Shown here: in pieces, positions 6,876-14,143 of the stretch | How the letters are laid out: each line of letters opens with the position of its first letter | Numbering within the stretch: the first letter of the stretch is position 1 | From: Psychrobacter sp. UBA6766 | GTDB taxonomy: Bacteria > Pseudomonadota > Gammaproteobacteria > Pseudomonadales > Moraxellaceae | NCBI RefSeq assembly: GCF_002453355.1 | Contig: NZ_DKGQ01000015.1 | Span: 1-16,972 of the forward strand | Reading direction: 5' to 3' | DNA: 16,972 bases | Notes under the pieces: model-generated | What the model was told of the DNA's origin: nothing | What the model saw: only the letters and a program-made list of their open reading frames with translations | Database searches by the model: none | Translations under genes and position numbers: made by a program

Positions 6876-7514
6876 ATGCGCGGAGTTAATAAAGTTATCA
6901 TTATCGGTAACCTTGGAGCAGACCCTGAGGCACGTCAATTTAATAATGGTGGTAGCGTGACCAATATCTCGGTTGCGACATCAGAGCAGTGGACAGACAA
7001 GCAAAGCGGTGAAAAAAGAGAAGCGACCGAATGGCATCGCATCTCACTGTTTAATCGTTTAGGCGAAATCGCAGCGCAATATCTGCGTAAAGGTAGTAAA
7101 GTTTATATCGAAGGTAGCTTGCGAACGCGTAAATACCAAGATCCCAATGGTCAAGACCGCTATATTACTGAGATTCGCGCTGAGCAAATGCAAATGCTGG
7201 ATGGTGCGACGGGTGGTAGTAATGACGGTGGCAGCTTTGGTGGCGGTCAAAGCTCAAATCAATATCAAGGTCAAGGCGGCTATGGTAATCAGGGCGGCGG
7301 GTTTGGTGGTCAAAACCAAAATCAAGGTAGCCAAAATAGCTTTGGTCAACAAGGAAGCAATCAACAAGGTGGCTACAATCAAAATCAAGGCAACAACCAA
7401 AACAGCTTTAACAATCAAAATGCGCCAGCGCAGCAAAACCAATTTAATAAACCTGCTCAATCAAAACCGACGGCAATGCCTGACGGTCCTGTAGATGATG
7501 ATATTCCGTTCTAG
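6876..7514 (+). CDS. ssb: Single-stranded DNA-binding protein SSB
   Basis: SSB coats single-stranded DNA in replication, recombination and repair and recruits partner enzymes through its C-terminal tip. Residues 1-110 form the OB fold, opening MRGVNKVIIIGNLGADPE, with the DNA-stacking aromatics Trp40, Trp53 and Phe60 in the expected places and the strand KVYIEGSLRTRKYQD. Residues 112-200 are a flexible linker made almost entirely of Gly, Gln, Asn and Ser. The last six residues (207-212) are DDDIPF, identical to the E. coli tip that binds partner proteins. At 212 residues it is longer than E. coli SSB (178), the excess being linker. AAGGAC lies 8 bases before the ATG. It is transcribed alone and ends at a strong terminator. 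Confidence 0.98.
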   Translation: MRGVNKVIIIGNLGADPEARQFNNGGSVTNISVATSEQWTDKQSGEKREATEWHRISLFNRLGEIAAQYLRKGSKVYIEGSLRTRKYQDPNGQDRYITEIRAEQMQMLDGATGGSNDGGSFGGGQSSNQYQGQGGYGNQGGGFGGQNQNQGSQNSFGQQGSNQQGGYNQNQGNNQNSFNNQNAPAQQNQFNKPAQSKPTAMPDGPVDDDIPF

Positions 7515-7532
7515 GATATACCTTAAGATTAT

Positions 7533-7565
7533 AAAAAGAGAGTCTGATTTGCAGGCTCTTTTTTT
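7533..7565 (+). terminator. Rho-independent terminator of ssb
   Basis: AAAAAGAGAGTCTG pairs with CAGGCTCTTTTTTT around a five-base loop, with G-T wobbles only as imperfections, and the 3' arm is itself a T run of seven. It begins 18 bases after the ssb stop. Confidence 0.9.
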
Positions 7566-7709
7566 ATGCCATTAGATTTATTTAATTCTATGACTGATAA
7601 AACGTTCGGTTTTGAGTAATGGTAATTGATAGGTTTAAGATAGCGATCAGTAGTGTTTAAAAAACAGTTAATTAATTGCTCGTATTTTTTATCGAATAAC
7701 AATCAATAC

Positions 7710-7738
7710 TTGTGATGATTTATATTTTTGTTTATATT
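7710..7738 (+). promoter_or_regulatory. Probable sigma-70 promoter of the H-NS-family gene
   Basis: TTGTGA (7710-7715) and TATATT (7733-7738) are separated by exactly 17 bases in a very AT-rich tract. The leader to the start codon would be about 80 bases. H-NS-type proteins commonly bind such AT-rich DNA, so self-regulation is possible but is not shown by the sequence. Confidence 0.55.
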
Positions 7739-7813
7739 ACTGCTACTTAAGATCTTAATTGCTAATAAGTTTTTAGTAAAAATTCAACTCGATTATAACT
7801 TTGATATAAAAGT

Positions 7814-7817
7814 GGAG
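7814..7817 (+). promoter_or_regulatory. Ribosome-binding site deciding the H-NS-family start
   Basis: GGAG lies 3 bases before the first of two consecutive ATG codons (7821) and 6 bases before the second (7824). The second has normal spacing and is preferred. A longer frame back to 7728 has no ribosome site. Confidence 0.6.
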
Positions 7818-7823
7818 ATTATG

Positions 7824-8147
7824 ATGAACAAAAATAACGTCATTGATTTAAATAATTTAAATGTCGATGAGTTGCGCGCTATTACTGAAAATGCGCAGCA
7901 ACTTATTGAGCAAAAACAGCATCAGCGTTTGTATGATGCCTACATGCAGTTTGAAAAAATTGCTGAAGACAGCGATGCGAGCATCGAAGAAATTCTACAA
8001 GCGGGCGAGAAACTTGAGAAAAAGCGCAGTATTAAATATCGTAATACGGATAATAATGAAGAAACATGGACAGGCCGCGGACGCAAACCAACTTGGTTGG
8101 TAGACGCGCTAGCGGCCGGTCGTAAACTTGAAGATTTTGCGATTTAG
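7824..8147 (+). CDS. hns: H-NS-family nucleoid-associated protein
   Basis: This is a small DNA-binding protein expected to coat AT-rich and horizontally acquired DNA and silence it. From the chosen ATG it has 107 residues, normal for the family in this group. The N-terminal half (8-70) is charged and helical, suited to oligomerisation (LNVDELRAITENAQQLIEQ and onwards). A short linker follows, then the C-terminal DNA-binding motif TWTGRGRKPTWLVDALAAGR (81-100) and the ending KLEDFAI. The core WTGRGRKP matches the AT-hook-like signature of H-NS. The gene stands alone between its own promoter and terminator. The symbol is given by family; other paralogues may exist in the genome. Starting at 7821 instead would add one Met. 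Confidence 0.92.
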   Translation: MNKNNVIDLNNLNVDELRAITENAQQLIEQKQHQRLYDAYMQFEKIAEDSDASIEEILQAGEKLEKKRSIKYRNTDNNEETWTGRGRKPTWLVDALAAGRKLEDFAI

Positions 8148-8232
8148 TTATTTAAAAATTTCTTTTTAAATTCTCATATTATTGTGCTTTAATGCCACAT
8201 TAATAATGATTGTTTAATCAATAAGTCGATAG

Positions 8233-8288
8233 AAAAAAGTCAGTCTCTTTATCGCCGATATTTTGGTATAAAGATACTGGCTTTTTTT
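8233..8288 (+). terminator. Strong terminator of the H-NS-family gene
   Basis: A long stem, AAAAAGTCAGT-C-TCTTTAT (ending at 8252) against ATAAAGA-T-ACTGGCTTTTT (from 8268), has one internal mismatch and one wobble, a 15-base loop and a seven-T run (8282-8288). It isolates the H-NS gene from the gsp genes. The A run at its left end could also let it work in reverse, but no minus-strand gene reaches it. Confidence 0.9.
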
Positions 8289-8310
8289 CTGTCAACTGTA
8301 TGCCATTGTT

Positions 8311-8319
8311 TGCTATGAT
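8311..8319 (+). promoter_or_regulatory. Possible extended -10 promoter for gspNCD
   Basis: TGCTATGAT has the TGn extension and a fair -10 hexamer (TATGAT, 8314-8319), lies just after the upstream terminator and about 37 bases before the gspN start. There is no good -35, as is common for extended -10 promoters. Confidence 0.4.
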
Positions 8320-8355
8320 AATGACGTTTTTGTCTTATATAAGAGTTAGGTAACC

Positions 8356-9192
8356 GTGTCCCAAGTATCCACGTCGTCTGATAAGCGTCCCCGCAAGCTC
8401 TGGTGGCTATTTGGGTTTATATTATTCGCGCTATTTGCCGTTTTGCAAATGCCCGCCGCATGGCTACTTGAAAAATATGTCCCAGATACGCCGTATGTGC
8501 AACATGTGTCGGGCAACTTATGGCAAGGCTCTGCGATTTGGCAATTGCCTGTGTCAGCAACGCCGCTTACTGGTACCACTGAGTGGTCGTGGCAACCTTG
8601 GCATTTATTATTGGGCAAACTAGGTGCAGAGGTCGATATCAGCTCAGAACAGACGCGACTAAATGGTCAGGTAAAACTAGGCCTTAGCTCGTGGCAGATT
8701 CAAAACATGAACGGTAAAATTGCCCCTGAAACTTTGGCCAGAGTGGTTGATTGGCAACTGCCTAATACCCCAATTCAGGTCAATAATGTTTCATTAAAAC
8801 GTCAATCAGCGGCAAAGAATGCTGCAAGCACTTCAAGCGAAAAATCAGGTAAAAATGCGGCGGGATTTAGTGAAGCGAGCGGTCAGCTAACGTGGGTTGG
8901 CGGCGAAGTTGGCTATCCTAGTGGCGGTAAGGTCTTTTATATCACCATGCCCACGCTACGAGCCGAACTTAGTGCCGAGCAAAAGAATAATAAAAATTTG
9001 CTGCATATCAATCTGTTAAACAACCAAGAGAAACGCTTGGGCGATCTGTATATCGATGGCGACAATATGTTGGATGTGAGCTTAACGCAGCGCCTACTAG
9101 AAAACATGCCGGAATATAAAGGACAAGCACCGCAAGATACGCCTGTGGTTAGTGTGCGGCAGCCACTACTTGCTGGTTTGGGGGCACGCTAG
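8356..9192 (+). CDS. gspN: Type II secretion system protein GspN
   Basis: GspN is an accessory inner-membrane protein of the type II secretion system, with one N-terminal membrane segment and a periplasmic body; its exact role is unsettled. The 278 residues begin with a basic stretch (KRPRKLWW), one hydrophobic helix (about 15-33) and then VSGNLWQGSAIW (51-62), the VxGxLWxG motif typical of GspN. Trp-rich WSWQPWHLLLGKLGAEV and the WQLPNTPIQVNNVSL region also fit the family. A Lys/Ser/Ala-rich stretch near 150-170 may be a flexible loop. The start is GTG with TTAGG 5 bases upstream; no ATG in frame is suitably placed. The stop codon abuts the ATG of gspC, so the two are translationally linked. 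Terminator and promoter signals lie directly upstream. Confidence 0.88.
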   Translation: MSQVSTSSDKRPRKLWWLFGFILFALFAVLQMPAAWLLEKYVPDTPYVQHVSGNLWQGSAIWQLPVSATPLTGTTEWSWQPWHLLLGKLGAEVDISSEQTRLNGQVKLGLSSWQIQNMNGKIAPETLARVVDWQLPNTPIQVNNVSLKRQSAAKNAASTSSEKSGKNAAGFSEASGQLTWVGGEVGYPSGGKVFYITMPTLRAELSAEQKNNKNLLHINLLNNQEKRLGDLYIDGDNMLDVSLTQRLLENMPEYKGQAPQDTPVVSVRQPLLAGLGAR

Positions 9193-10113
9193 ATGATGAG
9201 TGTTACCAATATATCTAGTCGTTTAAAACCTATTATTAATACCCTCAATCGCTTTTCAGCGTGGTTATTACTATTAGCCATTATTTGGTTGTGCTGGACA
9301 GCCGCGCGCTTACTGTGGTTATTGCTAGCGGCACCATTAGCTCCTGCATTGCCACTTGCGCCTTTACAAAGTTCGGCGAATTCAAGTACAGATTATAGTG
9401 GTTTATTTGCCATTTTTGCTGACCCTGATCCTATTGCTGCGCCAGTGCAGCCACCGCCTAATATTGGGTTAAAAGGTGTACTGATTGCTATACCAGAGAG
9501 TCTGTCTTCAGCGATGTTGGACGTCAATGGTGAAGTGAAAAATTACCGTATCGGTGATACTTTAAAAGACAGCGACTATACGCTGGTTGCCGTTGATTGG
9601 AATGAAGTCATCATTGCTGATGCTAATGATAAAGAAATCGTCATCAGAATGCCGGAAGCCATGCCGCTTGATCAAAGTGCTATGATGGCGGGTGCGGTGA
9701 GTAATCAACGTCTGCCAAATAACACTATGTTGCCTAACTCATCTAATGCGCCGTTGTCAGGGCAAGCCAATCCTGAGATGCAAGCAAATGAGGAGGCAAG
9801 TAGTGATAGCGAGCCGAAGTCGCCAATTGATGAAGCCGTCACCGAATTACAAGAAAACCCTGCCAGTTATTTAAGTCGAATGGGCGTGATGGCATCCGGC
9901 GAAAGCTATCAGGTCACAGCAGCTATGCCAGCGAAACTGCGTAATCGCTTAGGGCTTGAGCCGGGAGATAAGGTACTGACCGTTAATGGTCAAAGTGTCG
10001 GCAGCAATCCTGGGCAAGATGCCAGCGTGTTGCAACAAGTAAAACAATCTGGCGAAGCACAAATAGAAGTACAACGCGGCGATCAAATCATTACCATTCG
10101 TCAGCAGTTTTAA
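9193..10113 (+). CDS. gspC: Type II secretion system protein GspC (PDZ type)
   Basis: GspC links the inner-membrane platform to the secretin GspD and takes part in choosing substrates. The 306 residues contain a short cytoplasmic N-terminus, one membrane helix (about 23-47), a Pro/Ala linker, the homology region (about 88-155: NIGLKGVLIAIPESLSSAML ... NYRIGDTL ... DWNEVIIA) that docks on the secretin N0 domain, a polar low-complexity linker (about 156-215), and a C-terminal PDZ domain (about 228-304: RLGLEPGDKVLTVNGQSV ... IEVQRGDQIITI). The two consecutive ATG codons at 9193 and 9196 are both possible starts. It directly follows gspN with no gap and precedes gspD by 107 bases. Confidence 0.93.
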   Translation: MMSVTNISSRLKPIINTLNRFSAWLLLLAIIWLCWTAARLLWLLLAAPLAPALPLAPLQSSANSSTDYSGLFAIFADPDPIAAPVQPPPNIGLKGVLIAIPESLSSAMLDVNGEVKNYRIGDTLKDSDYTLVAVDWNEVIIADANDKEIVIRMPEAMPLDQSAMMAGAVSNQRLPNNTMLPNSSNAPLSGQANPEMQANEEASSDSEPKSPIDEAVTELQENPASYLSRMGVMASGESYQVTAAMPAKLRNRLGLEPGDKVLTVNGQSVGSNPGQDASVLQQVKQSGEAQIEVQRGDQIITIRQQF

Positions 10114-10220
10114 TTAAAAATATTCATCAGTTCTTAATTTAGATAATATTAATTCAGCATACAAAACTCAGCAAACACGACATCAAGTAACATGCGACAT
10201 TACTGTAGGTAATCATCAAT

Positions 10221-12485
10221 ATGGTCAGTTCTCAAAACTTTTCAGTCACGCCTTTGTACCATATCTTGCAGCGTTTGATGCGTTTGTGTCGTCCGCTTTG
10301 CCTAGCTGTGCCACTGTGGGCGGCAAGTACGGGCCTTGTTAATGCAGAAAGCTGGAAGGTTAATCTGCAAGACGCTGATATCAAAGCTTTTATTAATGAA
10401 GTGGCGACCATTACCAATCAAAACTTTGTCCTTGATCCGCGCATCAACGGTAATGTGACGGTTATTTCTAACAAAGCGCTGTCGCGTGACGAGATTTTTC
10501 AGCTGTTTTTAAGTGTGATGCAGGTGAATGGTATTGCCGCTATCGACTCGGGTACGACGATTAAGCTGGTGCCTGATAACGTCGCCAAACAATCTGGCGT
10601 GGCGGTGGACTTACGCGGAGATAGCGTTGGTGAAGCGCTAGCAACGCGGGTGATTTATTTGACCAATACCCAAGCCGCAGAAGTGCTCGGCGTCATTCGA
10701 CCCTTGATGCCACAGTCGGCGCACGCAGCAGCAGTACCGGGCGTCAATGCTCTAGTGTTGTCTGATCGCGCTGATAGCCTAAACCAATTGACAGCGCTTA
10801 TCCGCGATTTAGACAGCAACGTCAATGACAGTTTGCAAGTCATACCGCTGCGTCATGTCGATGCCGAGCGCATGATGGAGTTGATCAGCGCCTTGGTAGC
10901 AAGCGCGGGTAGCGGGCAAGCGCAAGGCGGTAGTAATCAGCTAAAAGTCATCGCCGATACCTCTAGCGATAGGCTACTCGTCAAAGGCAGTCCTGAGATG
11001 ATTGCCAAAGTCCAAGAAATGGTGAGTCAGCTAGACACCACGCCATCAAGGCGTTTGAGCGGTCTGCGCGTCTTTCGTTTAAAATATGCCAGTGCTGGAC
11101 ACATTGCAGAGATGCTACGCGGCTTGCTTGCCAGTCAATCTATCAATAGCTCTGGTGCCGCCTCAACCTTAGAGTCAGCTTCCCTAAACGGTGCCAGTAG
11201 TACGGGGTCGACCATTAATAGTAGCGCTAATGCGCTTGCCAATAGTGCTACGAACAATACGGCTGGCAATAGTGGCGCGGCTTTATCCACGTCAAGTTTA
11301 GGCGGCGCAGGTAACGGTATCGGCGGTCGTCCCTTTAGTATTATCGCTGATGAAACCCAAAATGCGGTCATCGTCAATGCCGCGCCCGAGCTGATGTTCG
11401 AGATTGAAGATGCCGTCAATCAGCTTGACAGCCGCCGCGCGCAGGTATTGATTCAAGCGGCGATTGTCGAGGTGTCAGGCGATGACGCTACCCAACTTGG
11501 CGTGCAGTGGGCGCTAGGCAATGCCAATAGTGGGTATGGAGTGGTGAACTTTAATAATGTTGGTGCAAGTGCCGTTTCGCTTGCTGCTGCAGCGTTGTCG
11601 GGCGGGGCAAATATTAGTTCAGCGGCAGGCTCTATTGCTGGCGCGTTGATTGGCATCGGCGATAGTAAAAAAGACAGCCAAGGCAATACGCAGTTTTATG
11701 GCGCTATCTTACAAGCGCTTGATTCATCGACCAGTGCCAATTTGTTGTCTATGCCATCAATCTTGACCTTAGATAATGAAAAAGCCAGTATTTTAGTTGG
11801 TCAAAACGTGCCTTTTGTCACCGGTTCTTATACCACCGGCAGTGACTCTTCAACCAATCCATTCCAAACCATTGACCGCCAAGATATTGGTATCAATTTA
11901 AACGTTATACCTCATATCGGTGACAATGGCACCGTGCGTTTGGAGGTTTCGCAAGAGGTCTCATCAGTCGTACCCGGCAGCGCGGCCAATGCCAGCGGTC
12001 TTATTACCAATAAAAGCCTGATTAATACCACCATCCTAGCCGACGATCAGCAGACGATTGCCTTGGGCGGTTTGATGCGCGATAACACCACCACCCGCCA
12101 ACAAAAAGTTCCCGGCTTGGGTAGTGTGCCCGTCATTGGGCGACTGTTCCGCTCTGATAATGACAGCACGCAAAAGAGTAACTTAATCATATTTTTACAA
12201 CCGACCATCTTACGTGACGGCGGGGCTGTCGCTAGTGTGACCGAGCGTAAATACAATCAAATGCGCGTCCTACAGCTGGTTATCGACAAAAACGGCACGA
12301 TTAAACAGTTGCCGCTTAGTGGGACAGAAGGCTGGAATGGCAATGTTAGCGCAGACTATGAATTGATGCCGCTCAATCCACTGGTTCCTAAGCGCGACCA
12401 AACGCCAAAATCGACCTCGCAAGGTTTCACTAAAGTGGACAGTCCAGGTAATAATGGCATGACGACTTATCCCTTAAAACGTTAA
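10221..12485 (+). CDS. gspD: Type II secretion system secretin GspD
   Basis: GspD is the outer-membrane channel of type II secretion; it assembles as a large multimer through which folded proteins leave. Its 754 residues show a signal peptide with a long N-region (hydrophobic core about 24-40, likely cut after VNA at 42), N0 (about 44-118, starting ESWKVNLQDADIKAFINEV), N1 (143-200), N2 (205-272), N3 (282-400) and the secretin core (405-666). Core motifs are SANLLSMPSILTLDNEKASILVG, VPFVTGSYTTG, the gate region INLNVIPHIGDNG and VPGLGSVPVIGRLF. A tail of about 85 residues follows, possibly the outer-membrane targeting region. N3 carries a low-complexity Ser/Ala/Asn/Gly insertion at 306-369. 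Met20 is an alternative start giving a more ordinary signal peptide, but no better ribosome site supports it. Confidence 0.96.
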   Translation: MVSSQNFSVTPLYHILQRLMRLCRPLCLAVPLWAASTGLVNAESWKVNLQDADIKAFINEVATITNQNFVLDPRINGNVTVISNKALSRDEIFQLFLSVMQVNGIAAIDSGTTIKLVPDNVAKQSGVAVDLRGDSVGEALATRVIYLTNTQAAEVLGVIRPLMPQSAHAAAVPGVNALVLSDRADSLNQLTALIRDLDSNVNDSLQVIPLRHVDAERMMELISALVASAGSGQAQGGSNQLKVIADTSSDRLLVKGSPEMIAKVQEMVSQLDTTPSRRLSGLRVFRLKYASAGHIAEMLRGLLASQSINSSGAASTLESASLNGASSTGSTINSSANALANSATNNTAGNSGAALSTSSLGGAGNGIGGRPFSIIADETQNAVIVNAAPELMFEIEDAVNQLDSRRAQVLIQAAIVEVSGDDATQLGVQWALGNANSGYGVVNFNNVGASAVSLAAAALSGGANISSAAGSIAGALIGIGDSKKDSQGNTQFYGAILQALDSSTSANLLSMPSILTLDNEKASILVGQNVPFVTGSYTTGSDSSTNPFQTIDRQDIGINLNVIPHIGDNGTVRLEVSQEVSSVVPGSAANASGLITNKSLINTTILADDQQTIALGGLMRDNTTTRQQKVPGLGSVPVIGRLFRSDNDSTQKSNLIIFLQPTILRDGGAVASVTERKYNQMRVLQLVIDKNGTIKQLPLSGTEGWNGNVSADYELMPLNPLVPKRDQTPKSTSQGFTKVDSPGNNGMTTYPLKR

Positions 12486-12497
12486 ATTCAAATATGG

Positions 12498-12526
12498 GTC
12501 GCTTGCCAGTTAATATTGCAAGCGAC
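12498..12526 (+). terminator. Perfect stem-loop after gspD, possible terminator without T run
   Basis: GTCGCTTGC (12498-12506) pairs perfectly with GCAAGCGAC (12518-12526) around an 11-base loop, 12 bases past the gspD stop. No T run follows on either strand, so it may stabilise the 3' end of the message or act in a factor-dependent way rather than being a simple intrinsic terminator. Confidence 0.5.
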
Positions 12527-12641
12527 GACCTCTAGGTTAAAATAAAACGATATAGCGAGTAAATATACGGCATGATGGCGTTACCGTACATTAGCTTGCG
12601 TATTCATAACACAGTTAAACACAGCGTATCCTCGAGCGGCG

Positions 12642-12647
12642 TATAAT
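12642..12647 (+). promoter_or_regulatory. Consensus -10 box upstream of a structured leader
   Basis: TATAAT (12642-12647) is a perfect -10 hexamer. The best -35 candidates are poor (AACACA at 18 bases' spacing). A transcript would start near 12654, about 140 bases before the small gene. Confidence 0.4.
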
Positions 12648-12665
12648 TAAAAGAGACTTAATAAC

Positions 12666-12700
12666 GTATGGCTTTTATAAACATTTATTTATAACCATAC
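12666..12700 (+). other. Bulged 13-bp hairpin in the leader of the small gene
   Basis: GTATGG and TTATAAA (12666-12671 and 12675-12681, separated by a three-base bulge) pair perfectly with TTTATAA and CCATAC (12688-12700) around the six-base loop CATTTA. It lies about 12 bases after the predicted transcript start. Only TTT follows it, so it is not a typical terminator. Confidence 0.5.
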
Positions 12701-12703
12701 TTT

Positions 12704-12752
12704 AAATGGCACTAATTTTAAGTGGCAGAAGTTTTGAGTAGCAGAACTTTTA
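12704..12752 (+). repeat. Three degenerate tandem repeats of about 16 bases
   Basis: The units are AAATGGCACTAATTTTA (12704-12720), AGTGGCAGAAGTTTTG (12721-12736) and AGTAGCAGAACTTTTA (12737-12752). Units two and three agree at 13 of 16 positions; the first is more diverged. They lie between the hairpin and the small gene. Confidence 0.5.
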
Positions 12753-12795
12753 AGACAATTAAATAAAGAGCAGTTAAAACAGATAGGCGACAATA

Positions 12796-12993
12796 ATGGG
12801 CAATCCTAACAAAAATAGAAAAAAATGGTTGACCCTAAGTACGGTTGGCATGGCTTTGTTACTGATTCCGCGGCGTAGTAGTAAAAAAGCCGATAGAAAA
12901 TTATCAGATGATGCTAAAAGTAATCGTAATGATAAAGTGCCTGGCAAAGTACCTAATCAGACAGATATTAAGGATAATTCAGCGCTAAAATAG
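12796..12993 (+). CDS. Small hypothetical protein, 65 residues, basic with one hydrophobic stretch
   Basis: I do not recognise this protein. It starts MGNPNKNRKKW, has one hydrophobic segment, LTLSTVGMALLLIP (about 12-25), then RRSSKKADRK and a polar Asp/Asn/Lys tail rich in turn-forming residues. That is the layout of a short signal-anchor or small membrane-attached protein with its tail on one side, though the hydrophobic run is at the short end for spanning a bilayer. The ribosome site (TAGGCGA about 6 bases upstream) is mediocre. In its favour are the isolated ATG start, the upstream -10 box and the lack of any competing frame. It could still be a chance frame. Its stop codon lies in a weak dyad (TAGAAGCT against AGCTATTCTA, 12991-13020). 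Confidence 0.5.
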   Translation: MGNPNKNRKKWLTLSTVGMALLLIPRRSSKKADRKLSDDAKSNRNDKVPGKVPNQTDIKDNSALK

Positions 12994-13088
12994 AAGCTGT
13001 TAACATTAAAAGCTATTCTATTAAAGGCAATAACTACCGATTAAAGCTACGTTTTTATTTAAAAAATATTATTAAAATCATTAAATTT

Positions 13089-13092
13089 GGAG
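13089..13092 (+). promoter_or_regulatory. Ribosome-binding site deciding the TatD-family start
   Basis: GGAG lies 7 bases before ATG at 13100 and only 4 bases before an in-frame TTG at 13097. The ATG is clearly the better start; using the TTG would add a single residue. Confidence 0.75.
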
Positions 13093-13099
13093 TCTATTG

Positions 13100-14083
13100 A
13101 TGACGACGATTGACGCCTCATTTAACGCTAATGAGAACCTACCTACTATTTTCCCTTTAATCGATACGCATACCCACTTTGATGAACCGGTATTTGATGT
13201 TGATAGAGACGAGCAGCTACAAAAGGCTTATCAACATGGCGTACGCCATCTGGTGCTAGTAGGTTATTTGCACCAACATTTTGAGCGCCTGTATGAGACT
13301 GAGCAACTGATTAATAAACAGTCGCCCTCTATTGCAGGACAAACTGCTGAACAAGAAGAATCGCATCTTACGGCGCATATTGCCCTAGGTCTGCATCCTT
13401 TTTACATCGACCAGCATACAGAGGCGCATTTACAGAGTATGGCGCAGAGGTTAAATGAAAAGCGTCCTTTAGCCATCGGTGAAATCGGTTTAGATACGTT
13501 CACCAATGAAATGAAGCAGCCTGAGATGTTAGAAAAACAGCAGCGTTTTTTTAACGCGCAGCTAGACATGGCGGTCACGCATCAACTACCTGTGATGCTC
13601 CATATTCGTAAAGCGCATGCTGAAGCGTTGGCACTATTAAAAGCGCATGATTATGATGCCCATAAGCTTGGCGGCATTGCTCATAGCTTTAGTGGCGGCG
13701 AACAAGAAGCAAAAGCGTTTGTAAAACTGGGCTTTAAACTTGGTGTGACCGGTCAAGTGACCAATCCAAATGCAAAGAAGCTGCGCCGTGCAGTTCAAGC
13801 GGCGGTCGACACTTATGGCACTGAATGTTTGGTCATCGAGACCGACTGCCCGGATATGACGCCTATAATGTGCCAAGATTCGAGCGATAATCAGTCAGCG
13901 CATGGACAAAGTCCAGATGATGAAAGGGATGATGCGCCGACTCATAATAGAAACGTCCCTGCCAATCTGCCTTATGTATTAAGCAGTTTAAGTGAATTAC
14001 TGGACGTACCAGCAAATACGCTTGCCGAGCAATTGTGGCACAACAGTTGCAGTGCTTTACAGACCGACTGGCATTATACGTGA
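13100..14083 (+). CDS. TatD-family metal-dependent hydrolase (YjjV-like)
   Basis: This is a cytoplasmic TIM-barrel metal enzyme of the TatD family, whose members act as DNases or related phosphodiesterases; the substrate of this branch is not settled. In 327 residues all expected metal ligands are present: His24 and His26 (DTHTHFD), Glu128 (IGEIGLD), His168 (VMLHIRK), His195 (AHSFSG) and Asp249 (ETDCPD). The RNxPANLP motif (284-290) also fits. The segment KLGFKLGVTGQVTNPNAKKL resembles E. coli YjjV more than TatD itself. It is longer than YjjV (259): there is an added N-terminus, a stretch near 72-92 (INKQSPSIAGQTAEQEESHL), and a polar insertion of about 25 residues (257-281) between the catalytic Asp and RNVP. 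It precedes tcdA by 60 bases and may share its transcript. Confidence 0.93.
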   Translation: MTTIDASFNANENLPTIFPLIDTHTHFDEPVFDVDRDEQLQKAYQHGVRHLVLVGYLHQHFERLYETEQLINKQSPSIAGQTAEQEESHLTAHIALGLHPFYIDQHTEAHLQSMAQRLNEKRPLAIGEIGLDTFTNEMKQPEMLEKQQRFFNAQLDMAVTHQLPVMLHIRKAHAEALALLKAHDYDAHKLGGIAHSFSGGEQEAKAFVKLGFKLGVTGQVTNPNAKKLRRAVQAAVDTYGTECLVIETDCPDMTPIMCQDSSDNQSAHGQSPDDERDDAPTHNRNVPANLPYVLSSLSELLDVPANTLAEQLWHNSCSALQTDWHYT

Positions 14084-14143
14084 TAATTGTTATAAAACCT
14101 GCTGATTACTAATTAAAAACCTTTACAAGAGCTTTCACCTGTT

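Noticed and set aside
7147..7494. 115-codon frame on the plus strand and others on the minus strand within ssb
   Set aside because: They arise from the repetitive Gly/Gln/Asn codons of the SSB linker and have monotonous composition.
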